64,000 bases of DNA from Colwellia sp. BRX10-3. Its GTDB lineage: Bacteria > Pseudomonadota > Gammaproteobacteria > Enterobacterales > Alteromonadaceae. The notes under the pieces were generated by a model. That model saw only the letters and a list, made by a program, of their open reading frames with translations. It had not been told where the DNA came from and ran no database searches. Both the position numbers and the translations under genes were made by a program. The stretch's first letter is position 1. The number at the start of each line of letters is the position of its first letter. The DNA lies in NCBI RefSeq assembly GCF_014077505.1, contig NZ_JACGWA010000010.1, forward strand, positions 1-64,000, given 5' to 3'. Positions 46,629-56,647 of this stretch are shown here, piece by piece.

Positions 46629-47999
46629 ATGTCTAGCTCAACAATCCATAAAACTCAAAACAATAATCAATCAAGATCAAAATTTGGCAAACTAGGTATG
46701 TTAGCTGCAGCAGTTATGGCTGCATCAGCACCAGCTTATGTACAGTCTGTCGAGTTTCTTGATGGTCTTGCAGAAGTTAACTTTTTAGCTCTGCAAAACT
46801 ATCAGTCAATTCAAGCGAAAGAAGGTGCATTCCGTCCAGCTGATGAAGAACAGTCTTCAGGTTTTGGTCGTTTAAGAGTCAACTTACAACTTAAATTTCA
46901 CATCAACGAGCATATCGTAGCCGATGTTGACATTGCTGAAGAGCCAAATGACTTTGGTAACAACGGTGACCGAGATTTCGCATTTCACCAAGATTTCGCG
47001 GGTATTGAGTTTGAGCTTCTTGGCCTAACGGGTCAAGCGCGTGAAAACGCTGACTTAACGCTTCGCTTGGGTAACATTGGCGCAGCCCCTTTCCAGTTCA
47101 AAGGTTTCCAGGATGGCGCTGACAACCAAGGCAATGCACTTATTGGTAACGGCATCACTGATTACGCAACCGCAGAAAATGGTATGCAATTAAGCTACAG
47201 CGAAACACGTGATAGCGGTATGATCCGTGGCTATAATGTTGCTGGTCATATTACTACTTCAAGTTTTGGTGAAGCTTTCCAAGAAGATCGCGGCTTCAAC
47301 TTCCGCCTACAAGGAACACTTGAATTCGCCGGTGGTTTTAAAGCGGGTTTAAATTATTTCCAAGCGAACCAAGGCGACCAATTACGTTTTGAAAATGGCG
47401 TAGCTAGCCTTGCCGGTGTTACTACAACTAACTATCGTTTTGGTGATGGTGAAAACTATAACTTCTCTGCTGGCCCTTCGAGTGAACGTGATACCCATGT
47501 TGGCGCAATGCCAGGTATTGAACAGTCGATTATTCAGTTGAACTTAGCATATCAACCTACACCAGAAACGAGTCTTATTTTGATGGTTGGTAAGTCGACT
47601 GATGATTATACCTTCGCAGATTCAGCGGGTAACGCAGTAGCCGGCGTTACTTATTTTGGTGTCGATGGCGTTGCAAATGCCCAAGGAACAACTTTCGACT
47701 CAAATAGTGTAATTAAGGGTGATACTTCTGTTGAGTACTATACCATTGAAGCACAACACTACATTATTCCTAACAAGTTCTATGTGGCAGCTCGTTACTC
47801 AGATGCTGAAAACACTTCAGATTTAATTGCACAAACGGACAACACTGTTGAGCGTATTCAAGTAGCTGCAGGTTACTGGTTTAATGACAAAACATTGTTG
47901 AAGTTTGAATATGTTGATCAAGATGAAGGTGTTAACTCAGGTGGCCAAATCGGCACAGGTTTTGACGGTTTTACATCAGAAATTTCAGTTAAATTCTAA
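46629..47999 (+). CDS. outer-membrane porin-like beta-barrel
   Basis: A 456-residue exported protein. A signal peptide with LGMLAAAVMAASAPAYVQS is followed by alternating polar/aromatic strands typical of a beta-barrel, ending in VKF with the C-terminal Phe needed for BAM insertion. It resembles marine Alteromonadales porins of unknown specificity. Being just upstream of, and on the same strand as, the polyol importer, it probably lets mannitol or related sugars through the outer membrane. I chose the ATG at 46629 (AAGGGA upstream); an ATG at 46575 with its own AGGG is an alternative that would add 18 residues to the signal peptide. Confidence 0.75.
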   Translation: MSSSTIHKTQNNNQSRSKFGKLGMLAAAVMAASAPAYVQSVEFLDGLAEVNFLALQNYQSIQAKEGAFRPADEEQSSGFGRLRVNLQLKFHINEHIVADVDIAEEPNDFGNNGDRDFAFHQDFAGIEFELLGLTGQARENADLTLRLGNIGAAPFQFKGFQDGADNQGNALIGNGITDYATAENGMQLSYSETRDSGMIRGYNVAGHITTSSFGEAFQEDRGFNFRLQGTLEFAGGFKAGLNYFQANQGDQLRFENGVASLAGVTTTNYRFGDGENYNFSAGPSSERDTHVGAMPGIEQSIIQLNLAYQPTPETSLILMVGKSTDDYTFADSAGNAVAGVTYFGVDGVANAQGTTFDSNSVIKGDTSVEYYTIEAQHYIIPNKFYVAARYSDAENTSDLIAQTDNTVERIQVAAGYWFNDKTLLKFEYVDQDEGVNSGGQIGTGFDGFTSEISVKF

Positions 48000-48004
48000 G
48001 TTAT

Positions 48005-48024
48005 TAGCCGGCTTGAGTCGGCTG
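48005..48024 (+). terminator. weak hairpin after the porin gene
   Basis: AGCCG and CGGCT form a short stem with an 8-base loop a few bases past the porin stop, without a T run. It could reduce read-through into the importer genes. Confidence 0.35.
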
Positions 48025-48133
48025 ATTTAACCTAGTAATGTAAAGCCTAGCGTTGAACTAAGGTGCATTGCAGACAGTCTTACATTTTCTAGACTACGAA
48101 AAATTAAAATTACAATTACAATTACAAAAAATA

Positions 48134-48162
48134 GTCTCATCTAACGCCATTTTAGGTGAGAC
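48134..48162 (+). other. hairpin in the leader of the binding-protein gene
   Basis: GTCTCATCTAA pairs with TTAGGTGAGAC (one G·T pair) around a 7-base loop, 27 bp before the start codon. Upstream are three tandem ATTACA units (about 48109–48126). It may stabilise or attenuate the mRNA. Confidence 0.5.
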
Positions 48163-48189
48163 ATTAACTTTGAATATGGGGAATACCAG

Positions 48190-49497
48190 ATGATGAACAG
48201 ATTAATTATGCTGGCTTGCGGCGTTATGACTATGAGCGCTGCTGTAGCAAACGAAACTATTACCATCGCCACAGTAAACAACGGTGACATGATCACCATG
48301 AAAGAGCTGAGCAGCGATTTTACTGACAAAAATCCGAGTATCGAATTAAAGTGGGTAACACTAGAAGAGAATATTCTTCGACAACGCGTAACAACTGATG
48401 TGGCAACTCGTGGTGGTCAATATGATGTTATGACCATAGGGACTTATGAGGTTCCAATTTGGGGGAAACAAGGTTGGCTAACAGAGCTTGATAAGCTTGG
48501 GGCAAGCTATGACGCAGAAGATTTATTACCTGCTATAAAAAGTGGCTTAACAGTTGATAACAAACTATTCGCTGCACCATTTTATGGTGAAAGCTCAATG
48601 GTAATGTACCGCACTGACCTTATCGAAAAAGCCGGTCTGAAAATGCCTAAAAGCCCAACGTGGGATTTTATTCGCAAAGCAGCTAAAGCCATGACAGATA
48701 AAGAAGCCGGTGTTTACGGAATTTGTTTACGCGGAAAAGCAGGCTGGGGTGAAAACATCGCTCTTATTACCGCTATGTCTAACTCATTTGGTGCGCGCTG
48801 GTACGATGAAAACTGGAAACCACAGTTTGACTCTCAAGAATGGCATGACACGTTACAATACTATGTAGATATAATGGAAGAATCTGGTCCTCCAGGCTCT
48901 TCAGCAAACGGTTTCAATGAAAACTTAGCGTTATTCCAAACAGGTAAATGTGGTATTTGGATTGATGCAACGGTTGCTGGTGCATTTGTTACTAACAAAG
49001 AAGACTCTTTAGTCGCCGATAAAGTCGGTTTTGCTTTAGCACCTCATAATAATCTAGGTAAACGTGGTAACTGGTTATGGGCTTGGACTTTAGCCGTACC
49101 TGCAAGCAGTAAGAAGTCTGATGCCGCAATGAAGTTTATTAGCTGGGCAACATCTAAAGAGTACACAACATTAGTAGCAGACAAAAAAGGTTGGGTAAAT
49201 GTTCCTCCAGGAACAAGAGCTTCACTTTACAACAACCCTGAATATATGGCTGCAGCTCCTTTTGCACAAATTACTTTAGATTCCATTCAATCAGCAGATC
49301 CTAAAAACCCAACCGTAAAACCTGTTCCTTATGTCGGTGTGCAGTTTGTTGCTATCCCAGAGTTTCAAGGCATAGGCACGGCAGTTGGACAACAGTTTTC
49401 TGCCGCATTAACCGGAACAATGACAGTGAAAGAAGCGTTAGAAACTTCTCAACGCCTAGTGGAACGTGCAATGAGAAAAGCGCGCTATCCAAAATAG
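48190..49497 (+). CDS. polyol (mannitol/sorbitol) ABC transporter substrate-binding protein
   Basis: A 435-residue periplasmic binding protein of the family that includes SmoE/MtlE. The signal peptide (MMNRLIMLACGVMTMSAAVA) precedes a typical extracellular-solute-binding fold, with YDVMTIGTYEVPIWGKQGWL near the N-terminus and GKCGIWIDATVAGAF in the middle. It would deliver mannitol or sorbitol to the two permeases encoded just downstream. A mannitol-type dehydrogenase gene in the same operon supports the substrate. A hairpin at 49513 between this gene and the permease gene would allow it to be made in excess. Confidence 0.88.
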   Translation: MMNRLIMLACGVMTMSAAVANETITIATVNNGDMITMKELSSDFTDKNPSIELKWVTLEENILRQRVTTDVATRGGQYDVMTIGTYEVPIWGKQGWLTELDKLGASYDAEDLLPAIKSGLTVDNKLFAAPFYGESSMVMYRTDLIEKAGLKMPKSPTWDFIRKAAKAMTDKEAGVYGICLRGKAGWGENIALITAMSNSFGARWYDENWKPQFDSQEWHDTLQYYVDIMEESGPPGSSANGFNENLALFQTGKCGIWIDATVAGAFVTNKEDSLVADKVGFALAPHNNLGKRGNWLWAWTLAVPASSKKSDAAMKFISWATSKEYTTLVADKKGWVNVPPGTRASLYNNPEYMAAAPFAQITLDSIQSADPKNPTVKPVPYVGVQFVAIPEFQGIGTAVGQQFSAALTGTMTVKEALETSQRLVERAMRKARYPK

Positions 49498-49512
49498 TTC
49501 ATTGGTTATTAG

Positions 49513-49537
49513 TGGGCAAGCCGCAAATGCTTGCCCA
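49513..49537 (+). other. hairpin between binding-protein and permease genes
   Basis: TGGGCAAG and CTTGCCCA form a perfect 8-bp stem with a 9-base loop, 15 bp after the binding-protein stop. Such hairpins protect the upstream mRNA and raise binding protein over membrane components. Confidence 0.7.
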
Positions 49538-49564
49538 AATATTTACTTTTAAAAGGTCTTGGTG

Positions 49565-50437
49565 ATGGCGACAACAAATTCACGTACACTCGCTCGGTTA
49601 ATGTTATTTCCTTCAGTGGTTTTACTGTTGGCTTGGATGTTGGTTCCGCTATGCATGACATTGTACTTTTCGTTTTTAGATTACAATTTGCTTACCCCCG
49701 GAAACAATGAGTTCATTGGTTTCTTAAACTATGAATTTTTCCTAACAGATCCTGCATTTATAACTTCTTTTTTCAATACTTTATTACTGGTTGGTGGTGT
49801 TTTATTGATCACCCTAGGCGGTGGTATTGGTTTAGCTATATTGCTCGACCAAGCTATATGGGGACGCAACTATGTCCGTATTATGGTACTTGCACCATTC
49901 TTCGTTATGCCAACTGTTTCGGCTCTCGTGTGGAAAAATATGTTAATGAACCCTGTTAATGGTTTATTCGCTCATTTTGCCGATTGGATTGGCGTTACCC
50001 CAATAGATTTTTTTGCTCAAATTCCATTATTGTCAATTATTATCATTGTTTCATGGCAGTGGTTACCTTTTGCCGCGCTAATATTGCTTACTTCAATTCA
50101 ATCACTCGACCGTGAGCAACTTGAAGCCGCAGATTTAGATGGCGCTGGACCATTCAGTAAATTTTATTACATTGTTTTGCCCCATTTAGGACGAGCAATT
50201 ACCGCGGTAATTTTAATAGAAACAATTTTCTTACTGTCTATTTTCGCTGAAATATTAGTAACGACCAGCGGTGGACCAGGTTATGAGTCAACCAACATTA
50301 CTTACCTAATTTACACTCAATCATTACTACAGTTCGATGTTGGTGGTGGTTCAGCAGGTGGCATTGTGGCTGTAATTATCGCCAATATAGTTGCAATATT
50401 CTTAATGCGATTAATTGGCAAGAACTTGGAGGATTAA
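49565..50437 (+). CDS. polyol ABC transporter permease 1 (SmoF/MtlF-like)
   Basis: A 290-residue inner-membrane permease with about six transmembrane helices and the EAA loop EAADLDGAGPFSKFYYIVLPHL, which docks on the ATPase. It pairs with the second permease to form the channel of the polyol importer. The start is the ATG at 49565, eight bases after AAGG; upstream GTG and TTG codons are in frame but too close to that site. Three bases separate it from the next gene. Confidence 0.88.
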   Translation: MATTNSRTLARLMLFPSVVLLLAWMLVPLCMTLYFSFLDYNLLTPGNNEFIGFLNYEFFLTDPAFITSFFNTLLLVGGVLLITLGGGIGLAILLDQAIWGRNYVRIMVLAPFFVMPTVSALVWKNMLMNPVNGLFAHFADWIGVTPIDFFAQIPLLSIIIIVSWQWLPFAALILLTSIQSLDREQLEAADLDGAGPFSKFYYIVLPHLGRAITAVILIETIFLLSIFAEILVTTSGGPGYESTNITYLIYTQSLLQFDVGGGSAGGIVAVIIANIVAIFLMRLIGKNLED

Positions 50438-50440
50438 CTG

Positions 50441-51271
50441 ATGTCGATAAATAAGAGTAATAAATCAAAACTAATTTATACCTTTTTAGCTTGGACGATC
50501 AGTAGCTTAATATTTTTCCCAATATTATGGACCCTGATCACAAGCTTTAAAACAGAGGCTGAAGCTATATCTTCTAGCCCGAGTTTATTCATGTTTGACT
50601 GGACGTTAGAGAATTACGAAGAGGTTTTAGCTCGCTCGCCATACTTTAACCATTTTTGGAATTCTATCGTGATTTCACTAGGCTCGAGTATTTTAGGCTT
50701 ACTAATCGCTATCCCTGCAGCTTGGTCAATGGCATTTGTCCAAACTAAACGTACTAAAAATTTATTAATGTGGATGCTTTCAACCAAAATGTTGCCGCCA
50801 GTAGGTGTGCTTATTCCAATTTACTTGTTGTTCCGTAATTTTGGTTTACTCGATACTAAGTTAGGTTTGGTTATTGTGATGACCTTGATTAACTTACCGA
50901 TCATGGTGTGGATGCTATATACCTATTTTAGAGAGATCCCGAGTGAAGTGCTAGAAGCGTCAAGAATGGATGGGGCAAGTATCGGCGAAGAAATATTATA
51001 TGTACTTTTGCCTATCGCCTTACCTGGTATCGCTTCAACATTATTATTAAATGTAATTTTAGCGTGGAATGAAGCCTTTTGGACCCTCATTCTAACTGCA
51101 GCAGATGCAGCACCGTTAACCGCGTTTATCGCCAGTTATTCAAGCCCAGAAGGCTTATTTTATGCCAAGTTGTCTGCAGCGTCAGCAATGGCCATTGTGC
51201 CAATTCTAATACTTGGTTGGTTTAGTCAAAAACAATTAGTGCGTGGATTAAGTTTCGGCGCAGTTAAATAG
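50441..51271 (+). CDS. polyol ABC transporter permease 2 (SmoG/MtlG-like)
   Basis: A 276-residue permease with about six transmembrane helices and an EAA loop [22 protein letters not shown]. It belongs to the MalG-type carbohydrate permeases and completes the importer channel. It lies three bases after permease 1 and five bases before the ATPase gene, so the three are translated from one message. Confidence 0.88.
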   Translation: MSINKSNKSKLIYTFLAWTISSLIFFPILWTLITSFKTEAEAISSSPSLFMFDWTLENYEEVLARSPYFNHFWNSIVISLGSSILGLLIAIPAAWSMAFVQTKRTKNLLMWMLSTKMLPPVGVLIPIYLLFRNFGLLDTKLGLVIVMTLINLPIMVWMLYTYFREIPSEVLEASRMDGASIGEEILYVLLPIALPGIASTLLLNVILAWNEAFWTLILTAADAAPLTAFIASYSSPEGLFYAKLSAASAMAIVPILILGWFSQKQLVRGLSFGAVK

Positions 51272-51276
51272 GAGAT

Positions 51277-52311
51277 TTGAAAATGGGTAGTATTAATTTA
51301 AAGCAAGTAACTAAAAACTTCGGCGATGTAAGCGTAATTAAACCGATTGATTTAGAAATTAAAGACGGCGAGTTTATCGTATTTGTTGGTCCATCAGGTT
51401 GTGGTAAATCAACGTTATTAAGAATGATTGCCGGCTTAGAAGACACCACAAGTGGCAACATAGAAATTGATGGCGAAGATGCAACGGCTACACCTCCAGC
51501 TAAAAGAGGTTTAGCCATGGTGTTTCAATCTTATGCTTTGTATCCACATATGACAGTGCGCAACAATATCGCTTTTCCATTAAAGCGTGCAAAAGTTAGC
51601 AAAGAAGAAATTGAAAGCAAAATAGCGAATGTCGCTAAAATATTAAACTTGTCTGATTACCTAGAGCGTAAACCTGGGCAATTATCAGGTGGCCAACGCC
51701 AACGTGTTGCTATAGGTCGCGCCATTGTGCGTCAGCCTTCTGCATTTTTATTTGATGAGCCTTTATCTAATTTAGATGCGTCTTTGCGCGTTAATATGCG
51801 TCTAGAAATTTCTGAACTACATAAAACTTTAGCCACAACCATGATTTATGTTACGCATGATCAGGTAGAAGCTATGACAATGGCTGATCGTATTGCAGTA
51901 TTTAATGCCGGCATAATCGAGCAAGTAGGCAGCCCTTTAGAGCTATACAACACCCCAGCTAATAAATTTGTCGCGGGTTTTATTGGTTCACCAAAAATGA
52001 ACTTTATGGATGTTGATCCCATTACTGATGATCCAACTTGTTGCTTAGGCATTAGACCAGAACATATTGAAATATCAACAGAAGCAGGCATGTGGGCTGG
52101 AAAAGTAGGTGTAATTGAACATCTTGGTTCTGAAACATTTTTACATGTTCATGTTGAAGGCAGTGGCACCTTTACCGTTAAAGCCGGTGGTGATTGTCCT
52201 TTTGTTTATGGCGACAAAATTTTTCTAAGTGCCATGGACAACAAGATGCTTCATTTTGATGCCGCTGGAATCACTTTGCCTCAACAACACGCTAGCGTTG
52301 TTTCTATTTAG
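51277..52311 (+). CDS. polyol ABC transporter ATP-binding protein (SmoK/MalK-like)
   Basis: A 344-residue MalK-type ATPase. Walker [10 protein letters not shown] near residues 38–46, the Q-loop [13 protein letters not shown], signature [14 protein letters not shown], Walker [12 protein letters not shown] and the switch His in VTHDQ are complete. The C-terminal TOBE/OB regulatory domain (about 240–344, containing [11 protein letters not shown]) is present but slightly short. It energises import by the two permeases encoded upstream. Confidence 0.93.
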   Translation: MKMGSINLKQVTKNFGDVSVIKPIDLEIKDGEFIVFVGPSGCGKSTLLRMIAGLEDTTSGNIEIDGEDATATPPAKRGLAMVFQSYALYPHMTVRNNIAFPLKRAKVSKEEIESKIANVAKILNLSDYLERKPGQLSGGQRQRVAIGRAIVRQPSAFLFDEPLSNLDASLRVNMRLEISELHKTLATTMIYVTHDQVEAMTMADRIAVFNAGIIEQVGSPLELYNTPANKFVAGFIGSPKMNFMDVDPITDDPTCCLGIRPEHIEISTEAGMWAGKVGVIEHLGSETFLHVHVEGSGTFTVKAGGDCPFVYGDKIFLSAMDNKMLHFDAAGITLPQQHASVVSI

Positions 52312-52338
52312 GCTGTTGGAAACTAAGAGCAAATATCT

Positions 52339-53805
52339 ATGTCTATTAAACTAAACAATAAAACCCTTGATGCGCTACCAAGTCAGGTTGTAAAACCTAA
52401 TTACAGTAGAGAGTCTTTGTCACCTGGGATCATTCATATCGGTGTTGGTAATTTTCATCGTGCGCATCAAGCTATGTACATGCACAAATTATTTAACGTC
52501 GGAATTGCTCACGATTGGGCAATACGTGGTGCCGGCATTAAGTCATACGATGCGGCAATGCGAGATAAACTACAACAACAAGATTGGTTAACAACCGTTG
52601 TTGAATTAGATGATAAGAACCTTACCGCTCAGGTTACTGCATCTATGATCGATTTCATTGAAAATGACGCCGAAACGCTAATTACTGCGCTCAGTGAAAG
52701 TGAAATTCGCATTGTATCTTTAACCATCACAGAAGGTGGTTACTTTATGGATGACAAAACAGGAGCTTTTAACCTCGCTCATCCAGAAATTCAAGCCGAC
52801 ATTGCCAATATCGACTCACCTTCTACCGTATTTGGCTTAATTATCGCGGCACTGAAAATTCGTCGTGCGCAAAACATAAAACCTTTCACGGTAATGTCTT
52901 GCGACAACATTCCACATAATGGCAATGTTACGCAACGTGTTGTCAATGAGATGGCCAATGCCATAGACCCTGAATTAGCAAATTGGATCAGCAAGAAAGT
53001 AACCTTTCCAAATTCAATGGTTGACTGCATTACGCCTGCAACATCAGCGCAAGAGCGTGAACGGTTAACCAGCTTATTTGGCATTGAAGACCAAGCGCCT
53101 GTTTTTTGCGAACCTTTCAGACAATGGGTATTAGAAGACAACTTTGTTAATGGTCGCCCTCCTTTAGAGGCTGTCGGCGTAGAGTTTGTTGAAGATGTAG
53201 CACCATTTGAATTAATGAAATTACGTATTCTTAATGGTGGTCATGCTGCTATTGCTTACCCGGCATCATTGTTAAACATTGCTTTTGTACATGACGTGAT
53301 GGCAGATCCGTTGATCAGTAAGTACCTTAAAAAACTAGTGAGTGAAGAAATTATCCCAACGCTTTCACCTGTGCCGGGTGTTAGTTTTGATGATTACTTT
53401 TCAATTATTGAATCTAGATTCGCTAATCCAGAAATTCGCGATACTGTGCCTAGGCTTTGCCAAGATGCATCAAACCGTTTACCAAAGTTTATCTTGCCAA
53501 TTATAGCGGCTAACATAGCAAGTAACAGAGACTGTAAAGGCCTCGCACTTGTTGTAGCGTTATGGTGCCGACTTTGTTTTGAAGGTGGTAATTTAGAAAG
53601 CACTTTTACGCTTGATGACCCGCAATCCACAAGATTAATATCACAAGCCATTTTAGCTAAAGATGACGCGCCAGTATTTTTACAAATGAATGATATATTT
53701 GGAAATCTTAGCAATAATGACAACTTTACTAAAAACTTTACCTTTTGGTTGGAAATGCTTTGGGATGTCGGTACTCTTGCTACCCTAGAGCGGTATTTAA
53801 AATAA
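52339..53805 (+). CDS. mannitol 2-dehydrogenase-family enzyme
   Basis: A 488-residue long-chain polyol dehydrogenase that would oxidise D-mannitol (or D-arabinitol/sorbitol) to fructose with NAD+. The N-terminal domain has GIIHIGVGNFHRAHQAMYMH, and the catalytic Lys lies in KLRILNGGHAAIAY, just as in Pseudomonas mannitol 2-dehydrogenase. It acts on free polyol, consistent with an ABC importer that does not phosphorylate its substrate. It is 27 bp past the ATPase gene in the same operon. Altronate/fructuronate dehydrogenases are relatives but fit the context less well. Confidence 0.88.
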   Translation: MSIKLNNKTLDALPSQVVKPNYSRESLSPGIIHIGVGNFHRAHQAMYMHKLFNVGIAHDWAIRGAGIKSYDAAMRDKLQQQDWLTTVVELDDKNLTAQVTASMIDFIENDAETLITALSESEIRIVSLTITEGGYFMDDKTGAFNLAHPEIQADIANIDSPSTVFGLIIAALKIRRAQNIKPFTVMSCDNIPHNGNVTQRVVNEMANAIDPELANWISKKVTFPNSMVDCITPATSAQERERLTSLFGIEDQAPVFCEPFRQWVLEDNFVNGRPPLEAVGVEFVEDVAPFELMKLRILNGGHAAIAYPASLLNIAFVHDVMADPLISKYLKKLVSEEIIPTLSPVPGVSFDDYFSIIESRFANPEIRDTVPRLCQDASNRLPKFILPIIAANIASNRDCKGLALVVALWCRLCFEGGNLESTFTLDDPQSTRLISQAILAKDDAPVFLQMNDIFGNLSNNDNFTKNFTFWLEMLWDVGTLATLERYLK

Positions 53806-53827
53806 CAATACAATAGGAAACATAAAG

Positions 53828-54538
53828 ATGACTGAATTTAAAGCTTTATCCGGACATAGCACCATAAGTTTGGTCATCTTTGATTGCGACGGTGTGTTAG
53901 TCGATAGTGAAATATTAAGCCAACGCGTATTACTTAATATGCTTAAAGAAATCGGTGTAGTGGTATCAGAAGATTATTTTCTAACCAACTTCTTAGGATT
54001 TAATTTTGAGCATGTTACCGCGAAAGTTTTCGCCGACTTTGCTATTACCTTAACTCGTGAATTTCGCCAGCGCTATCGAGAAGCATTAATAGACGTTTTT
54101 GCCGAGGAGTTACAACAGACTCAGCATCTTGATTCAGTATTATCTCAACTTTCGGTAAAAAGTTGCGTCGCCACAAGTGGCAGCCCAGCGAAAGTAAAAC
54201 ACTCGCTACATTATACCAAGCTTGAACAGTACTTTGACGGCCGGGTATTTACCTCCTCTGAGGTGGAAAATGGCAAACCCGCGCCAGATTTATTTATACA
54301 CGCTGCCAAACAAATGGGCGTAGCACGTGAAAACTGTTTAGTGATAGAAGATTCTAATGCGGGTATCAGTGCTGCTCTTGCGGCCAATATGCATGTCATC
54401 AGATATGTTGGTGCTAGTCACCTGAAAAATAAAGATGTTGCTACTAAAATACACGACGATGTTAGTACAATAGAACATTGGGAACAGTTATTTGAGCAAG
54501 TACCTTCGCTTAGTTCATCAGTTAAAATCGAGAGGTAA
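53828..54538 (+). CDS. HAD-family phosphatase/phosphomutase-like
   Basis: A 236-residue HAD subfamily IA protein. Motif I is FDCDGVLVDSE (two catalytic Asp), motif II is in ATSGSPAKV, and motif III/IV is in GKPAPDLF and VIEDSNAGISAA. Such proteins dephosphorylate sugar phosphates or act as beta-phosphoglucomutases. In this operon a role in removing phosphorylated polyols or sugar phosphates that build up is plausible. It sits 22 bp after the dehydrogenase gene and three bases before the regulator gene. Confidence 0.82.
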   Translation: MTEFKALSGHSTISLVIFDCDGVLVDSEILSQRVLLNMLKEIGVVVSEDYFLTNFLGFNFEHVTAKVFADFAITLTREFRQRYREALIDVFAEELQQTQHLDSVLSQLSVKSCVATSGSPAKVKHSLHYTKLEQYFDGRVFTSSEVENGKPAPDLFIHAAKQMGVARENCLVIEDSNAGISAALAANMHVIRYVGASHLKNKDVATKIHDDVSTIEHWEQLFEQVPSLSSSVKIER

Positions 54539-54541
54539 ACC

Positions 54542-55501
54542 GTGTTAAAACGATCTAATTCAGAAATAAGAAAGTTAGACGATGCTGCTAAAGCAGGTTG
54601 GTTGTATTACGTTGCCGGCAATACACAAGAAGAAATAGCTAAAAAGCTTAATGTGTCGCGTCAATCAGCACAGCGCATGGTTGCTCTATCGGTAAGTGAA
54701 GGTTTGATTAAAGTCAGGCTAGAACATCCAATCGCTAAGTGTATGGACCTGCAATTAAAAATCAAAAATCGCTTTGGCTTACAATCATGTATTGTCGTAC
54801 CAAGTGATGACAATGAGCCAACGTCAACCTTAGGTCTTGCCCAAGCCGGTGCTAAAGAAATAGAACTGCATTTAAAATCACTAGAGCCGAAAGTAATCGC
54901 TATGGGAACAGGTCGAGTTTTAAGAGCTTGTGTGGAAGAACTGGCTTTATTGAATTGTGAGCAGCATCAAATAGTTGCTTTACTCGGTAACATGGCTTCA
55001 GATGGCTCGGCTTCTTCATACGATGTTGTTATGCGTATGGCTGAACACATCAATGCTAAACATTACCCTATGCCATTACCTGTACTACCCAGTAGTAAGG
55101 AAGAAAAAGAGCAATTACATGCCCAGCGGTATATCGCTAATAACTTAAAGTTAGCAGCGCAAGCTGATGTGACTTTTATTGGTGTTGGTAATCTAGCCAT
55201 AAACTCTCCGCTACATATCGATGGTTTTGTCACCCCAAAAGAACTCAAAGAGCTACAAACCAAAGGCGCTGTTGGAGAATTAATTAGTTGGGTGTTAGAT
55301 ATCAACGGTAATTTAATTGACTGCGCCGTCAACCAACGCGTTGCCAGTACGCCTTTGAAAGTTAACTCTGACAAAGCAGTGTATGCCATTGCCGCGGGTG
55401 AAGAGAAAGTATTTGCCATATTAGGCGCGCTAAGATCTAAATTAATCAATGGTTTAATCACCAATGAATACACCGCTGAACGTTTATTAAGCATAGATTA
55501 A
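54542..55501 (+). CDS. SorC-family transcriptional regulator
   Basis: A 319-residue regulator. The N-terminal helix-turn-helix (TQEEIAKKLNVSRQSAQRMVA, about 28–48) is followed by a SorC/DeoR-type sugar-binding domain with the conserved MGTGRVLRACVEEL segment and a C-terminal GEEKVFAILGAL. SorC proteins bind sugar phosphates or polyols and often activate their own operon. It is placed inside the polyol operon (GTG start, three bases after the HAD gene), so it very probably controls it; 46416–46437 is a candidate site. Confidence 0.85.
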   Translation: MLKRSNSEIRKLDDAAKAGWLYYVAGNTQEEIAKKLNVSRQSAQRMVALSVSEGLIKVRLEHPIAKCMDLQLKIKNRFGLQSCIVVPSDDNEPTSTLGLAQAGAKEIELHLKSLEPKVIAMGTGRVLRACVEELALLNCEQHQIVALLGNMASDGSASSYDVVMRMAEHINAKHYPMPLPVLPSSKEEKEQLHAQRYIANNLKLAAQADVTFIGVGNLAINSPLHIDGFVTPKELKELQTKGAVGELISWVLDINGNLIDCAVNQRVASTPLKVNSDKAVYAIAAGEEKVFAILGALRSKLINGLITNEYTAERLLSID

Positions 55502-55582
55502 AATCGACCGAGTTTAATCGCGCTAGCAAGTTAACCATTACCATTTTAATACCCTAGTAACCGGTAAAATAAAGGAATTACA

Positions 55583-56530
55583 ATGACATTTAAAGTAGCT
55601 GTTTTCGGTGAAGCTCTTTTTGACATGATCGAGCAAGAAAATGGCGATTACCGTCCATTTATTGGTGGTTCTCCATATAATGTAGCTAGAAGTTTTTCTA
55701 AACAGGGGCTTGATTGTAGCTACTTGTCACCTATTTCGACTGATACATTTGGCGATAAAATCTACCAATCTGCTGTCGAAGAAGGGATAAATATACCGAC
55801 TAATAACAGATCGTTTCAAGCAACGTCATTAGCTTTAGTTTATAAAAATGAGCAAGGCAACCCAGATTACAGGTTGTATCGTAAGTCAGTTGCTGATTTA
55901 GATATTAACGCGCAGCAACTTTTAGAGCTTCTCCCGAAAGATTTAGATCTTTTTCACACCGGTTCTTTAGCACTTGTGCCAGAAATGATCGATGTATTAA
56001 TTCCAGTAATGACAGCGCTAAAATCTAGAGGGGTTAAAATTAGTATCGATGTTAATGTCCGCAAAGGAGTTGAAATTAACCACGCTAAATATGTTGAAGC
56101 TATCGCTCAATTGGTCAGTTATGCAGACATTGTAAAAGTCAGCGATGAAGATTTACTATTACAAGATTTAATTGGTGATCCCGAGCAGCTAGCAAGTGCG
56201 ATGCTTGAGAACATGACAAATGGTATGGTGGTGCTAACATTAGGTGAAAACGGTGCCCACTTTATCACTAAAGACGTTAATATTAAGCAAGCTGTATTTA
56301 AAGCCGTCCCCATGGGCGATACTGTAGGTGCTGGAGATACTTTCTTTTCAGCTATGCTGGCTCAATTACTGCGTGAGAATGCACTAACGCCTTCAGCTAA
56401 GAAAGAAGACTTAGCTTATGCCTTAAAATTTGGTTCTTTAGCGGCTTCTATCAACGTATCAAAAATTGGTTGTCATCCACCGACTCAAGCAGAAGTACTC
56501 ACCAAACTAGACTGGCCTGCAAGTTCCTAA
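55583..56530 (+). CDS. PfkB-family sugar kinase, probable fructokinase
   Basis: A 315-residue ribokinase-fold kinase. The N-terminal GGSPYNVARSFSKQG substrate motif and the C-terminal GDTVGAGDTFFSAML with the catalytic Asp are intact. It would phosphorylate the fructose produced by the dehydrogenase to fructose-6-phosphate. AAGGA precedes the ATG. It is 81 bp after the regulator gene and 117 bp before pgi, consistent with one pathway unit. Confidence 0.88.
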   Translation: MTFKVAVFGEALFDMIEQENGDYRPFIGGSPYNVARSFSKQGLDCSYLSPISTDTFGDKIYQSAVEEGINIPTNNRSFQATSLALVYKNEQGNPDYRLYRKSVADLDINAQQLLELLPKDLDLFHTGSLALVPEMIDVLIPVMTALKSRGVKISIDVNVRKGVEINHAKYVEAIAQLVSYADIVKVSDEDLLLQDLIGDPEQLASAMLENMTNGMVVLTLGENGAHFITKDVNIKQAVFKAVPMGDTVGAGDTFFSAMLAQLLRENALTPSAKKEDLAYALKFGSLAASINVSKIGCHPPTQAEVLTKLDWPASS

Positions 56531-56647
56531 AGCAACTGGCGCTAACTTTGAATAAGCAGCATTCACCTGTTTATTCAAATAGTTATTTTGGCTAACTACT
56601 CTATTTTTTGAAACAAACATAAATTTTATTATAAAGGCTTATTAAAC